A DNA stretch of 33,797 nt from Terfezia claveryi (taxonomy: Eukaryota; Ascomycota; Pezizomycetes; Pezizales; Pezizaceae). Location of the stretch: positions 1-33,797 of the forward strand of contig WHUX01000387.1 in the NCBI GenBank assembly GCA_015179025.1. The letters run 5' to 3'. Below the pieces are notes generated by a model. It searched no databases and was not told the origin of the DNA. It saw only the letters and a program-made list of their open reading frames with translations. The translations under genes and the position numbers were made by a program. Shown here piece by piece: positions 1 through 8,930 of this stretch (position 1 is the first letter of the stretch; every line of letters begins with the position of its first letter).

Positions 1-412
1 GCGTTGGAATAATTGGGGATGGAGTCTGTATGAAGGGAATGGCGAGATGATGGTGCGCATGCAGCCCCAGCGTTATAATTAAAAGCCAAAAAAACGATGG
101 GCGAGTGGCAAATACACAGCAGGACGAGGCTGACAGGCTACAGGAAACGTTCCGACCCAATTCCGTTCGCAGTTCCGTTGGTGGTTTGTTTCAGATGTGA
201 CTAAGGATTCCTTGTGCGGTTGAGGCAGAGCTCGAGGCTGGGTTGGGGTGATATTCTCATGCCAGGTTGGGAAGGGTTGCGGATGAGAAAGGTAGGGTTA
301 AGTGATATATTGATGTTGACGGGGATAGACTCCATACCTACATTATTCTCAGGCCGCTAAGATATTTCTTAGTCTCTATCGTTTGACCTGCACCAGGGCT
401 GGTTGTGCTGAT

Positions 413-549
413 AGTACTCGGTACAGCAATAAATTATTGCGGTGCAAGCAGCGCAGACCAGAATTCATGGGCCAGTCCACCAAATCCCGTTGATAATTGG
501 AAACTGCAAGCTGCATGCACAACAATAATTTATTGCTGTACCGAGTACT
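413..549. mobile_element. 137-bp miniature inverted-repeat element (candidate)
   Basis: The two ends form a perfect 27-bp terminal inverted repeat (413-439 and 523-549), starting AGTACTCGGTACAGC and its complement. Weaker pairing continues inward for about 17 more bases. GAT occurs directly outside both ends (410-412 and 550-552), which would be a 3-bp target-site duplication, as in PIF/Harbinger-type or some CACTA-type elements. There is no coding capacity. The terminal AGTACT is itself palindromic, so the exact boundary, and hence the duplication, is not certain. Confidence 0.5.
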
Positions 550-1483
550 GATGGGGCTGTACACGTACGTACCTTGGTCGTTGCAGCAGTATGGGCTGCC
601 CGGGGGCCGTTAATCCGTGCCCCCCCACCACGACCCATGCTGGCACATCTCTGCCCCATCAAGACATTTAGTGCCATGGCCAGCTTATTACGACACAGTT
701 CATGTAGCCTGGCTGCATGTTCATGCCATTAGTGAGAAGTGCATCACGGATATTGATGGGCGCGCGCATGGCTCTCACCCGATGCCTCACTGACGACTGA
801 ACCATCCTAGGTACTGTTGCTTGCAATTGGAACCAAGCTAGCCTAACCTCTATCTATATATATGTAAAGTGCAATGATGTTACAACAAAGCTCACAGTCT
901 TCCATAGCATGGAATTTGAAGGTACTTCATATATTAGTCTTGAGATCCCTGTAGAGAATTTATGCGCAAATAGTGTCTAGATTACGTACTTTGGCCTTGA
1001 GATACTTTGGCCTTGAGAATGCTTTTGCTGGTAAATTTTGAGCCGCCATTATGTTAATCACATTAGGAAAAACAATTCTAGTCTGGGGGTGCGTGATGGG
1101 GGAAAGTCCTCATCACACGACATAGATACAGGCATAATACCAAGGGTACGTATTATTCTAGAAGAGTTGTACTTACGCACGGTATAACAGCTTCGAGTCG
1201 ATGACATGTCGTCAGGTAACGTTGGATTAGCCTAGTACGCGCACTAGCGCCGTACGACGATCTCTAGGGGAACACGGCACTGTGTCGGATATACAACGTA
1301 AGGCTTCACTCAGCTGAAATGTGCATTGAAGGCGTGCCATGCATGTTGTATTCTGCTAGCCCCCAACCCAACCAGGCGCGCGAGTTTACATGTATTTGCA
1401 ATATAAGCTGCTGCATTATGTATTGCCTCTCCAGGTATACATAAATACTAGTCTGGTTGCACTACCCCTCGTAGCATAATACA

Positions 1484-1653
1484 TACAGCAGTGACCGCTC
1501 AATGGGATGGATGGCTCAATGGGATACGCTAAAATTACATACAAATTGTATCAGTGCGCGCCTTGACCTGAACTGTATTTTGGTTGACTACAACCAGCTT
1601 GGGCTAGGTTATCCCATTGAGCCATCCATCCCATTGAGCGGTCACTCGCTGTA
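1484..1653. mobile_element. TA-flanked MITE, Tc1/mariner (pogo/Fot-like) type
   Basis: A terminal inverted repeat of about 41 bp (1486-1526 against 1611-1651) is perfect over 37 bp, apart from one extra base near the right end. The repeat begins CAGCAGTGACC. The dinucleotide TA flanks both sides (1484-1485 and 1652-1653), the signature of Tc1/mariner insertion. Within each arm the 12-mer GCTCAATGGGAT occurs twice, 17 bp apart (1497-1508 and 1514-1525), as expected of repeated transposase-binding sites. The 84-bp centre is non-coding, so any movement would need a transposase supplied elsewhere in the genome. Confidence 0.7.
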
Positions 1654-1716
1654 CTGTAGGAATAGGTAGAATTCAAAACATACTAATGCTATTGAGGTTT
1701 TCCGAAACCTAAGTGC

Positions 1717-1976
1717 TGTCGCGCTAATAATTAGACTAGTCTTGAAGGGTAATAAGTATGAGGCAAGGGAGGACATGAGTGTTGCGTACGTTAGCTAGCT
1801 AGGTTTCTCATCTTAACATCCTAGAACAAGCAGAATAGAACACATCTTTCAGAGCTCCTCACAACGGATCGTGAGTTGAGCCTATTTCTGAGTGTGGTTT
1901 CTCTCAGCTCTTATTGCTGTGGAGCTCTTTGATATAAAAAGGATCTCTTCAGTTCTCACTATCTTCGTTTCTGTCA
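1717..1976 (+). repeat. 5' LTR (260 bp)
   Basis: It starts TGTCGCG and ends CTGTCA, giving the usual TG...CA ends. It matches 10449-10707 except for G/A near the start (1722), one extra A in the run after CCTAG, and T/C in ATTGCTGTGG. A TATA box (TATAAAAA, 1933-1940) lies 36 bp before the LTR end, implying a very short R-U5. At 260 bp it is short for a Ty3-like element. Confidence 0.95.
1933..1940 (+). promoter_or_regulatory. LTR TATA box
   Basis: TATAAAAA is conserved identically in the 3' LTR (10664-10671). It is the best candidate core promoter for the element's genomic RNA. Confidence 0.6.
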
Positions 1977-1979
1977 GTT

Positions 1980-1998
1980 CTGGCGGTACTAGAAAGAC
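1980..1998 (+). promoter_or_regulatory. Putative tRNA primer-binding site
   Basis: TGGCGGTACT begins four bases after the LTR end. Its complement ends in ACCGCCA, that is, in the CCA of a mature tRNA 3' end. The TGG and its position next to the 5' LTR are what support this; I cannot name the tRNA. Confidence 0.5.
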
Positions 1999-2276
1999 CC
2001 GGTGATTCAGTCCCTCTGGGTGACATCGATCTGAACGACGGAGATCTTGTTCTCTTTGAGAACAACTTGGTCGACGATTGTCATTTGAATCAAAAAAGAT
2101 CTTGTTGAAAGCAAGAATCCTTAACTGCTTCTTAAAACTTTCTCACATCTTTTCATTGTATTCAAAAATCCCTGATTTATCCTCATTTCCGTGTTTCCCT
2201 CCTGATTTACCCTCATTCCCGCTTTCTTCCTGAAGTCAAGAAGGAGTTATCTGAGATATCTACGTTCACAAAACTG

Positions 2277-3725
2277 GTGAATCTAGGCATCCTGGCGAAT
2301 CTACGCTCGTCTAGTGTTCTGAATTTACCACTGGAGGGGGGTAACTCTGAAGATCCAATAGGTTTTGATCGAGGATCCACCACATCAGGCTCTAGACTAC
2401 CCTCTCCAATCCGGGCTCATCTGGAACACAGAAGACGATACCGACCCGAGGCACGAAGCCATTGTCAAAGATCAAAAATGGAAGGGGACGCTCGGAGCAG
2501 TGATTCGGAATCCGCAAGTGAAGTTGAATCGGTTATACAAATTCCAAGAAACGATCACCGTTCTCCTCGTTTGACGACTATAAACTTGGAACCAGAACAC
2601 CCGTCTCGAACTATTTTCCCAACCTTTAATTTTACTCCTCTGATTAACTATACTCACCCGGAGCCTACCCGGTCACCAGTTACGAGAAACGAGATGTCTT
2701 CCTTTAAGTTTCCCAAACCTGAACGCTTTAGCGGGGAGGGAGATTCAGCGTCCATCGAAGACTTCTTAGATTCGCTAAAACTTTCCTTTATAGGGTTGGA
2801 ATCACAAAATATGGAGCCGAATCTGAAGGAAAAGGCCAAAATATTGACCCTCCAAAAGTATTTGGACGGTGAGGCGAAACAATTCTGGGGAACGTTGAAG
2901 GCCGATAAAAAGGCTACCTTTGAAATTGCAGCCAACGTTCTGGAACAGCGTTTCAATCGTCCTGTGGACGATTTCGATGAATGGGCTCAGCGATCTCAGG
3001 CCATTGGAGACCTGAACAACCTGTCCCAAGGGTCGCTCACTAGTGAGAAATATGTCGAAAAAGCCAATAAGATATTCGCTGCGCTGGGAGCGGAATATTC
3101 GTCAATCTTGGCTAATAAGTTTGTAGATGGATTGTCAGACGCCTCCACTAAACTCATCATCGCTTCGCAGCTGGACGCAGTGTATACATTTCCTGAAGTC
3201 GTCAGAGCGTATGGGAAAGCTACTAGATTCCTTCGTCGAACGGAGAAGGCGACTCAACAACCCGAACCAAAGAAGGAAGACGCTAAAAATGAAACGGAGT
3301 TGCTTGTGGAAGCTATGAAGCAAAACTCGCAGATGGTGTATCAAGTGGGAGAAATGCTCAAGGAATTGAAGGTATCCAGACAGGCGGAAAGAGAGGGTAT
3401 CAATTGAAGTAATTATCAACCCATTGTTGGATCATTGACTCAACAAGCACCCACAAATCGAGTTTTTCGACCGAGGTCCGAATTAATCTGTTTTTCCTGT
3501 GGAGTCCCAGGACATAGGGTGAATGAATGTCGATCTAACAATCCCCTCACAAGAGAAGAACAAGATAAGCTGAGATTGACCTACATAAGAAATGTTGATG
3601 TACGGAATACATCAAACCCAGCCTCGATGCAAAATACAACATCTCGAGCTCCTCAGAATGCTAAATCCCATGGCAACCCTCAACCGGTTACCCTTGTGGA
3701 GATAGCAGATGAGACCTTGGAGTAA
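2277..3725 (+). CDS. gag: Gag polyprotein region with CCHC zinc knuckle, interrupted by one stop
   Basis: The frame is open from 2277 (GTG, so not necessarily the start) to a TGA at 3405-3407, then continues in the same frame to 3725. The first ATG is at 2478, giving about 309 residues to the TGA. The retrotransposon gag fold begins near residue 142 of the open frame (FKFPKPERFSGEG) and includes FLDSLKLSF, GEAKQFWGTL and the NKFVDGLSD region. Basic and charged residues follow (RFLRRTEKATQQ). After the TGA comes CFSCGVPGHRVNEC (3489-3530), a C-x2-C-x4-H-x4-C nucleic-acid-binding knuckle. CGA-to-TGA is one base change, so the stop looks like a mutation, although readthrough cannot be excluded. 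The next segment (DTDPVGTMMMSAQ, 3731 on) is in another frame. Confidence 0.85.
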
Positions 3726-3751
3726 TTCAAGATACGGATCCAGTTGGAACT

Positions 3752-4201
3752 ATGATGATGTCTGCACAGATGGTGGAAATCTTAGGGGAGGAGGATGATG
3801 CAGTAAAGAGAGGTCGAATGAATGTCCGTACGAATCATTTGACCTTGGAAGACCGAACGTTTTTAGCCGCCATGGCAGAGAAAAGAGGCAGAATGGAGCA
3901 AGATGCAAATGACGACTTGGCTAGAGAAGCGCCAAGACCCAAAAACCGAAACTTGGGGAGGAAAATTTTTCTGGGTCATCCACTCTCAATCAGAAGCAGG
4001 ATAGCGAGAAGGTGCAAGACCCACCAACTTACCCGCCACAATAATCTCAACCACGAGGACCTTACCCGGCACAACAATCTCAACCACGAGGACCTTACCC
4101 GGCACAACAATCTCAACCACGAGGACCTTACCCGGCACAACAATCTCAACCACGAGGACCTTACCCACCACAACAAACTCAACCACCAGGACGCCCCTTG
4201 A
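3752..4201 (+). pseudogene. Gag-pol junction segment with Pro/Gln repeats
   Basis: The frame from 3752 is charged (EILGEEDDAVKRGR, LAAMAEKRGRMEQD) and looks like polyprotein shifted relative to gag. After about 4020 the plausible frame changes. Positions 4031-4195 contain roughly five copies of a 33-bp unit encoding AQQSQPRGPYP in the frame later used by the protease. The alternative frame gives an implausible His/Asn-rich repeat. The first unit has TAA at 4042-4044 where its sister units have CAA. A second TAA in this frame is at 4243-4245. Low-complexity Pro/Gln spacers in this position may be flexible linkers; function is unknown. Confidence 0.55.
4031..4195 (+). repeat. 33-bp tandem repeat, about 5 copies
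   Basis: The unit contains CTCAACCACGAGGACCTTAC. The middle copies are identical. The first and last carry substitutions (CAATAATCT; CACCACAACAAACT), as expected when the inner units are the most recently duplicated. It lies in the retrotransposon coding region. Confidence 0.9.
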
Positions 4202-4485
4202 CAACTCCTTCTTTTCATATACCTCACCTGGTGATCGTCCCTTAATGTCCCGAATTTCCTAAACCAACAACCACATCAGCAAGAAAAGTGCACGACGCCA
4301 GTGGTGTCTCAGAGACAGGGTTGTCTCTTATGTCTTTTTGTCTTTTTATCTCCTAGTTGTCTCTATGTCTCCTATATTCCTGTTCTCTCAGTGTCTCCAG
4401 GAGACACCAGGAGAATTCTGCCATCGTAGAGACACATCTTGTCCCAGTGCATTACTGTTCTAGAGACACTGGAGATAAACATTTC

Positions 4486-5700
4486 TTTCCTGATGCAACG
4501 GAGGGCGGTCCCCAATGGAGACCTTTCGTGCCAGATCTGTTCTACGCGAATCCAATAAATCAATACCAGCAACAATTCACACCTGCGGCAGCAACAACGA
4601 AGACAAAACAATCTCGATCGAAACGAGAGCCAAAACCATGACGCCACATTAAGATGGTGAGAGACTCCGAGCACTGGGATCCGGTGGAGTCGCTGCGCAG
4701 AGTTCCGGTTGTAGGATTAGATTATAGCAATTTATTTGATTGGGCACCTGCGATACGGATAGCTATTGGGAAGGCGTTACAGATGGAGAAGGAAGAAGGA
4801 GGAAAGGAGCCGAAAAGAGGTCAAGTACCAGTCGGGGTGAATGCTATGGTAGCTGAAGTTGTTCAGGTCACAACGGTCGATCAGGGCCGGAGCAATCGTG
4901 ACTTGCCCACAAAAGTACCGCAAGGAAATGAGTTGCCTTAATTATGGCGGGCTAAAATCAAAACTCAATATGAGGGTATCTTTGAGGAACCCACGATACG
5001 TATCTTCAATTTCCATACGAAGGGAGATGTTTGGGCATCAGGATGGGGACATGGGGTTGCCTATCGAATGGGGAGAATTCTAATTGATGGGGGGGCAGTG
5101 GTAAATTTGATGCCTGAAATCACAGCCAGGAAACTTAATCTAACACTCATACCAAATGATGATGTTATGATCAGAACGGCCACCAACGAAGTACGAGCTG
5201 TGGAACATTGTGTTTATTTTGACCTAGATATCGCGGAGGTGGTGGCCAACATAAAAGTATATGTCATTGATATCCCGCAATCCTATACATTGCTATTGGG
5301 AAGAAGATGGTTATATCAAGTCAGAGCGCTTGGAGATTATTCAAATCACACCTATATTATCTACGATGCTGAGGGGAAACCGCACAAAGTTAGTGCAATG
5401 GGGGACCAAAAGATCAAGAAGCTTCCGGAGGTCATCTTAAATCCGAATAAATATCAACCATACACCGACTTGACAAATCAGGAACGGGACGAAATTCTAC
5501 TGGGCAAAGATAAGATGCGCACGATTATTGCGAAACTGGTCTCTGAAGCGATGCAGCAATCAAAAGAAATGGCAGTGATGGAAGAAGAATGGGATTCAGA
5601 TAATGACCATTCAAGCCTGAAGTCAGAAGATATGTGGAATCCTATGGAGTCGCGTGCATTTAGTTTCCCGAAGATATCGGGAAACGAAGACCAGCAATAG
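4486..5700 (+). pseudogene. Retrotransposon aspartic protease region
   Basis: One frame runs from about 4486 to the TAG at 5698-5700, broken by TGA (4639-4641) and TAA (4939-4941). Both stops could arise from CGA or CAA by a single C-to-T change. The protein begins with a conserved-looking segment (DSEHWDPVESLRRVP, GLDYSNLFDWAP). The retropepsin follows: ILIDGGAVVNLMPE, with the catalytic Asp codon at 5086-5088 (D-G-G-A, a known variant of D-T/S-G), then YTLLLGRRWLYQV (5284-5322), the second conserved block of Ty3-type proteases. An acidic C-terminal tail (EEEWDSDNDHSS) follows. After 5700 the sequence continues one frame over. Confidence 0.75.
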
Positions 5701-6296
5701 ATAAGGATCGACCTATTGCTGGGCGTGATTTACATGATCCCGGAGGAGGTATGGATGAGTCTAAAGCCCAGTTTGAGAAAGGTCAAGGTATGAATGTTGT
5801 TTTTGCTTCTACTGTACAGGATAAGTCGAGAATTTTTGTTACTATATCTGGTGATACTTATGTGGGGGGGAAATATCGAGTGCTTCCGGAGAAAGATGCA
5901 TGTATTTGTTGTATGGGAGGAAACTGTTTTGCTATAGGTCACGTAATTATAAGCTGCAAATGTTTTTGTAGTTATAGAGACCCAATATCCGAAGGGTCGG
6001 ATTTTATTTTAGCTCGTGAGTTTAAAGATTCTTATTATGAGGGGTGTTTGGAATATCAAAGGCTCAAGAACAAGCCTTATAAGGCTAAAGTGGGAGAAGT
6101 TTTTTTGCTGTGGAATTCTTTTGTTGAAAAATGGGATGATTTGATGAGTCAGAGGAAATTCAAATGGCGGAGTCGGTGGAACAAATTGAAGGAGGACGTG
6201 GCAAATCGGATTTGTAGAAGTTCATTTGTATTAACTCGGGAAAGATCAGAACGGAACAAGGCTGCACTCGGAGAGACTGTGGAAAATGCTTTGTGA
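5697..6296 (+). CDS. Cys-rich linker between protease and reverse transcriptase
   Basis: This is open in its own frame (IDKDRPIAGRDLHDPGGGMDE...). I do not recognise the sequence. It contains a cluster CICCMGGNC...CKCFC (about 5899-5972; eight Cys in about 25 residues) and a basic C-terminal stretch (RKFKWRSRWNKLKEDVANR). The Cys pattern could bind a metal, but it does not match a standard knuckle. The frame ends at TGA 6294-6296, overlapping the RT frame, so the two are probably one polyprotein separated by a frame break. The stretch has no counterpart I know in compact Ty3-like pol. Confidence 0.5.
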   Translation: MDKDRPIAGRDLHDPGGGMDESKAQFEKGQGMNVVFASTVQDKSRIFVTISGDTYVGGKYRVLPEKDACICCMGGNCFAIGHVIISCKCFCSYRDPISEGSDFILAREFKDSYYEGCLEYQRLKNKPYKAKVGEVFLLWNSFVEKWDDLMSQRKFKWRSRWNKLKEDVANRICRSSFVLTRERSERNKAALGETVENAL

Positions 6297-7836
6297 AGAG
6301 TGGGAAATGGGCTGAGGGAATACCGTTTGTCAACCCTAATACCCAAATCCAGTGGGCAGCGGAATTCTTTCTATCCAATTCAACAATGGATGGGGGTCGA
6401 GACAATTGGGTTGCCGCCATGGAGTGTGATAAAGGGGATCATATTCGAATAAAGTCGGCGAGAAGAAAGAGCTTTGAGAAGAAGCCTGCTGAGGATGAGG
6501 GCAAGGGAAGATGTGTACGGCCTGATGGCGTGCTGGTAAACGTTCCAAGCGGTCATATAATTGAGCCGAGTCCGGAGGAAGAAGCGTATGGGTCTCAGCC
6601 ATTGGAGTTCCCCGTGACCCGACGCCCGGCTGACTTTCACCGGAACTGGGATGAGTCTTTCAGCTTAGCTGGTGAACCTTTGAGCTGGTTTGAATCGTCA
6701 GGAATATCACTGGGAAAGGAATTATCAGCGGAAGAAAGAGAAATGGGGATACGCTTGATATATATCTGGAAGGATCTCTTTGTGGATAAAATAGAGGATT
6801 TGCCGGCAACAGACCTCGTCATGCATACCATCCCGACTTATCCAGGGTCCAAACCGTATCGAGCAAAGGATCCTATCTATACGCCCGATGAGGTTAGATG
6901 GCAAACCGAGATGTTACCTCCAATGACCGGAATTATTATCAACCCAGGATCGTCACTTTGGGTAGCCAAAACAACGTGGGTAGAAAAGAAGGAGACTGAA
7001 ATCGACCCTTTGACTAGGCAGCGTTGGCCGTTGCGCATGGTACACACTTATTGCCCGTTAAATAACGTAACCATAAAAACAAATTACCCAATGAAACGAA
7101 TGGAGCCAATACTAGAGGAATTATCTCGAGAGGAACATCAGCTCTTCTTCACAGCGGATGCAGCTTACGGATTCTATGCTATACCTATATACCCCCCACA
7201 TGCTTATAAAACAGCATTTAATTCTATTTTGGGTCAATATTACTTCCTCCGCATGCCCATGGGACTTACGGGAGTGCTAGCCACGTATGCATGCATGAAA
7301 GATATCACGTTTGGACCAATTCCTGCCCCTAACCCGGAACCTCCCTTGATATGTGATAACCATGGAGGAGCTATCACTTTTAAGTACTTCTTTGATGATG
7401 ATTATGGAGCACAAACACCTTCGTGCAGATGCTGTGGTTTTTACATTGCAGGTATTTCCCGGGTATGGTGGTGAAACTGACCTTGAAGCCTCAAAAATCA
7501 CAGTTTTTCGTCTCCAGTATCGAGCCTCTGGGATACATGTGGACTACATCAGATAGTACATGGGGTGACGTATGGGATGATGGCTTCGTCCAAAAGAGAA
7601 ACAAGGTCGCACAGTTTCCAACTCCAACGACTGGAAAAGAAGTCGAGGACTTTTTATATATGACGACATATTTAAAAATCCTAATCCCAGGGTGTACGGA
7701 ACATGCGAGAATTATGAAGGAATCAATACTCAAGGAAAAAGTCCAAGGTGGGAAAAGTAAGGTGGTTGGATTCAAATGGAGTGAGCAGCAGCAAAATTCT
7801 TTGACTTTATCAAGAGAGCAATTGAAGAGAATGTAG
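6293..7836 (+). pseudogene. Reverse transcriptase, frame-broken in the thumb
   Basis: The RT begins about 6770 (IWKDLFVDKIEDLP, matching the usual start of Ty3-like RTs). Visible motifs are the substrate-binding region SSLWVAKTTWVEKK, LRMVHTYCPLNNVT, motif A FFTADAAYGFYAI (Asp codon 7157-7159), motif B FLRMPMGLTGV, and the catalytic block YFFDDDYGA (first Asp 7394-7396), a [F/Y]xDD-type box. After DDDYGA the reading changes frame twice, through a segment near 7415-7465, to LKPQKSQFFVSSIEPLGYMW and FPTPTTGKEVEDFL, the thumb and connection. The start at 6293 is only where the frame opens. Confidence 0.85.
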
Positions 7837-8280
7837 TGGTTGGGAGTTCCCCGGCTCGAAGATTTTATTTGTCGGTGTGTTCAGCAAAGGAGGGGTTTGG
7901 GGCAGTTTTCTTTCAATTAAGGGAGGAGGATGAGCAAAGGCTGGAAGGGGCGGGAAAGGGATTCCCGAAGGCAAGGAGCGAGTTATCCAATTTATTGCTC
8001 AATCGTTTAACGACGCCGAGACAAGGTACCTGGATATTGAGCGAGAATGCCTGGCAATCTTGAGATCATTGGAGGAAATTCGATTTTTGATTCTGCAATC
8101 ACCCTTTCCAACGGCTGTGTATACGGATGTGACCGCGCTGGTTTCAATCTTGAGGAAGGATGATAGCCGAGGAAGAATAGCCGGATGGCAAGCCCGCATG
8201 GCCGAATATGATATAGATCCAAGACATGCAAAAAATAAAGAAATGGCTCTTGCCGATGGCTTGTCACGAATGCCATATGA
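7797..8280 (+). pseudogene. First (retroviral-type) RNase H domain
   Basis: The frame of 7797-7980 reads DFIKRAIEENVVV then FYLSVCSAKEGFGAVFFQL, the first strand of a Ty3-type RNase H in which the usual catalytic Asp position reads S/C-S. A frame change near 7980 leads to IQFIAQSFNDAETRYLDIERECLAIL, containing the AE and ERE motifs. YTDVTALVSIL and YDIDPRHAKNKEMALADGLSR follow, and end this domain as the DALSR box does in other Ty3-like elements. An acidic linker follows (PEDEDEDS). Confidence 0.8.
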
Positions 8281-8469
8281 ATCAAAATCGCAGCCCTGGA
8301 CTCGGTATAGAGAGTGGGAGGATGTTCGAATGGCAGGGAGTCTTTCAGCAGAACTGGGAGAGGAGAACCAGGTCCCTGAGGATGAGGACGAAGATTCCAT
8401 TGTAACGTTTTGTCCGGGTCGAGACTTGAAGATTGAAGAAGACATTAAAGCTGGCCAGATAATCCCGAA

Positions 8470-8930
8470 CGAAGGACTGTTGATCAATTGTGATGGATCT
8501 TGCTTAGATAACGGAGGAACTCAAGCTAAAGCTACGATTGGAGTATTCTGTGGACGTAATCACCCCATGAATTTCTGTGGGACGGTACCGATACAGTACC
8601 CCCAAACAAACCAAATAGCCAGTTACTGGCAATATCCAAAGCCGTATTGATTGGTGGGACATTGGCTAGAGAAATGGGAATCTCAACGATCATTATAGCT
8701 TTGACTCAGAATATGCTTGTTCTGGGTTAACCAAATGGATTGGTAAATGGAGGAGAACAAGTTATAAGGGGGTCCAAAATGCTCTGATATTCGCGGATCT
8801 CTACACACAAATCCAAAAGCTCCGAACCGAACAGCACATAGCGGTTAAGATATGGAAAATATCAAGAGAGAGCAATCAAGAAGCAGACCAATTGGCAAGG
8901 ATAGCTCAAGGAGAATCAAGAGAGAATATG
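8470..8930 (+). pseudogene. Second RNase H domain, RNase H1-like
   Basis: After the acidic linker comes LLINCDGSCLDNGGTQAKA, then GVFCGRNHPMNF and PQTNQIA. This pattern (DGSC..NG, GVxxG..HP.N, QTN) is that of cellular RNase HI. The first catalytic Asp codon is 8492-8494. The frame breaks at about 8605, exactly where the catalytic Glu of A-E-L is expected. It resumes as LLAISKAVLIGGTLAREMG, breaks again near 8700, and continues DSEYACSGLTKWIGKWRRTSYKG (Asp 8703-8705) to NQEADQLARIA (Asp 8886-8888). The His loop preceding the last Asp in RNase H1 is shortened and lacks His. The tail is read in the integrase frame. Confidence 0.8.

Larger units (their letters stand above)
1..1716. other. Intergenic region with two small inverted-repeat elements
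   Basis: I see no supportable gene here. The open frames are short, unrelated to families I recognise, and partly created by inverted repeats. The region holds the two candidate miniature elements listed separately (413-549 and 1484-1653). It also has a 16-bp tandem duplication around 987-1018 (unit TACTTTGGCCTTGAGA). It ends at the target-site duplication of the LTR retrotransposon. Confidence 0.6.

Noticed and set aside
4031..4195. CRISPR array
   Set aside because: Units are contiguous without spacers and the genome is fungal; it is a coding minisatellite.
3976..4227. Minus-strand Val/Leu/Arg repeat ORFs opposite the 33-bp repeat
   Set aside because: They are antisense reflections of the tandem repeat; the sense strand lies in a retrotransposon polyprotein and gives a sensible Pro/Gln-rich reading.
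5690..5700. Programmed -1 frameshift between protease and linker
   Set aside because: No slippery heptamer is visible at the overlap, and unexplained frame changes occur throughout the window.
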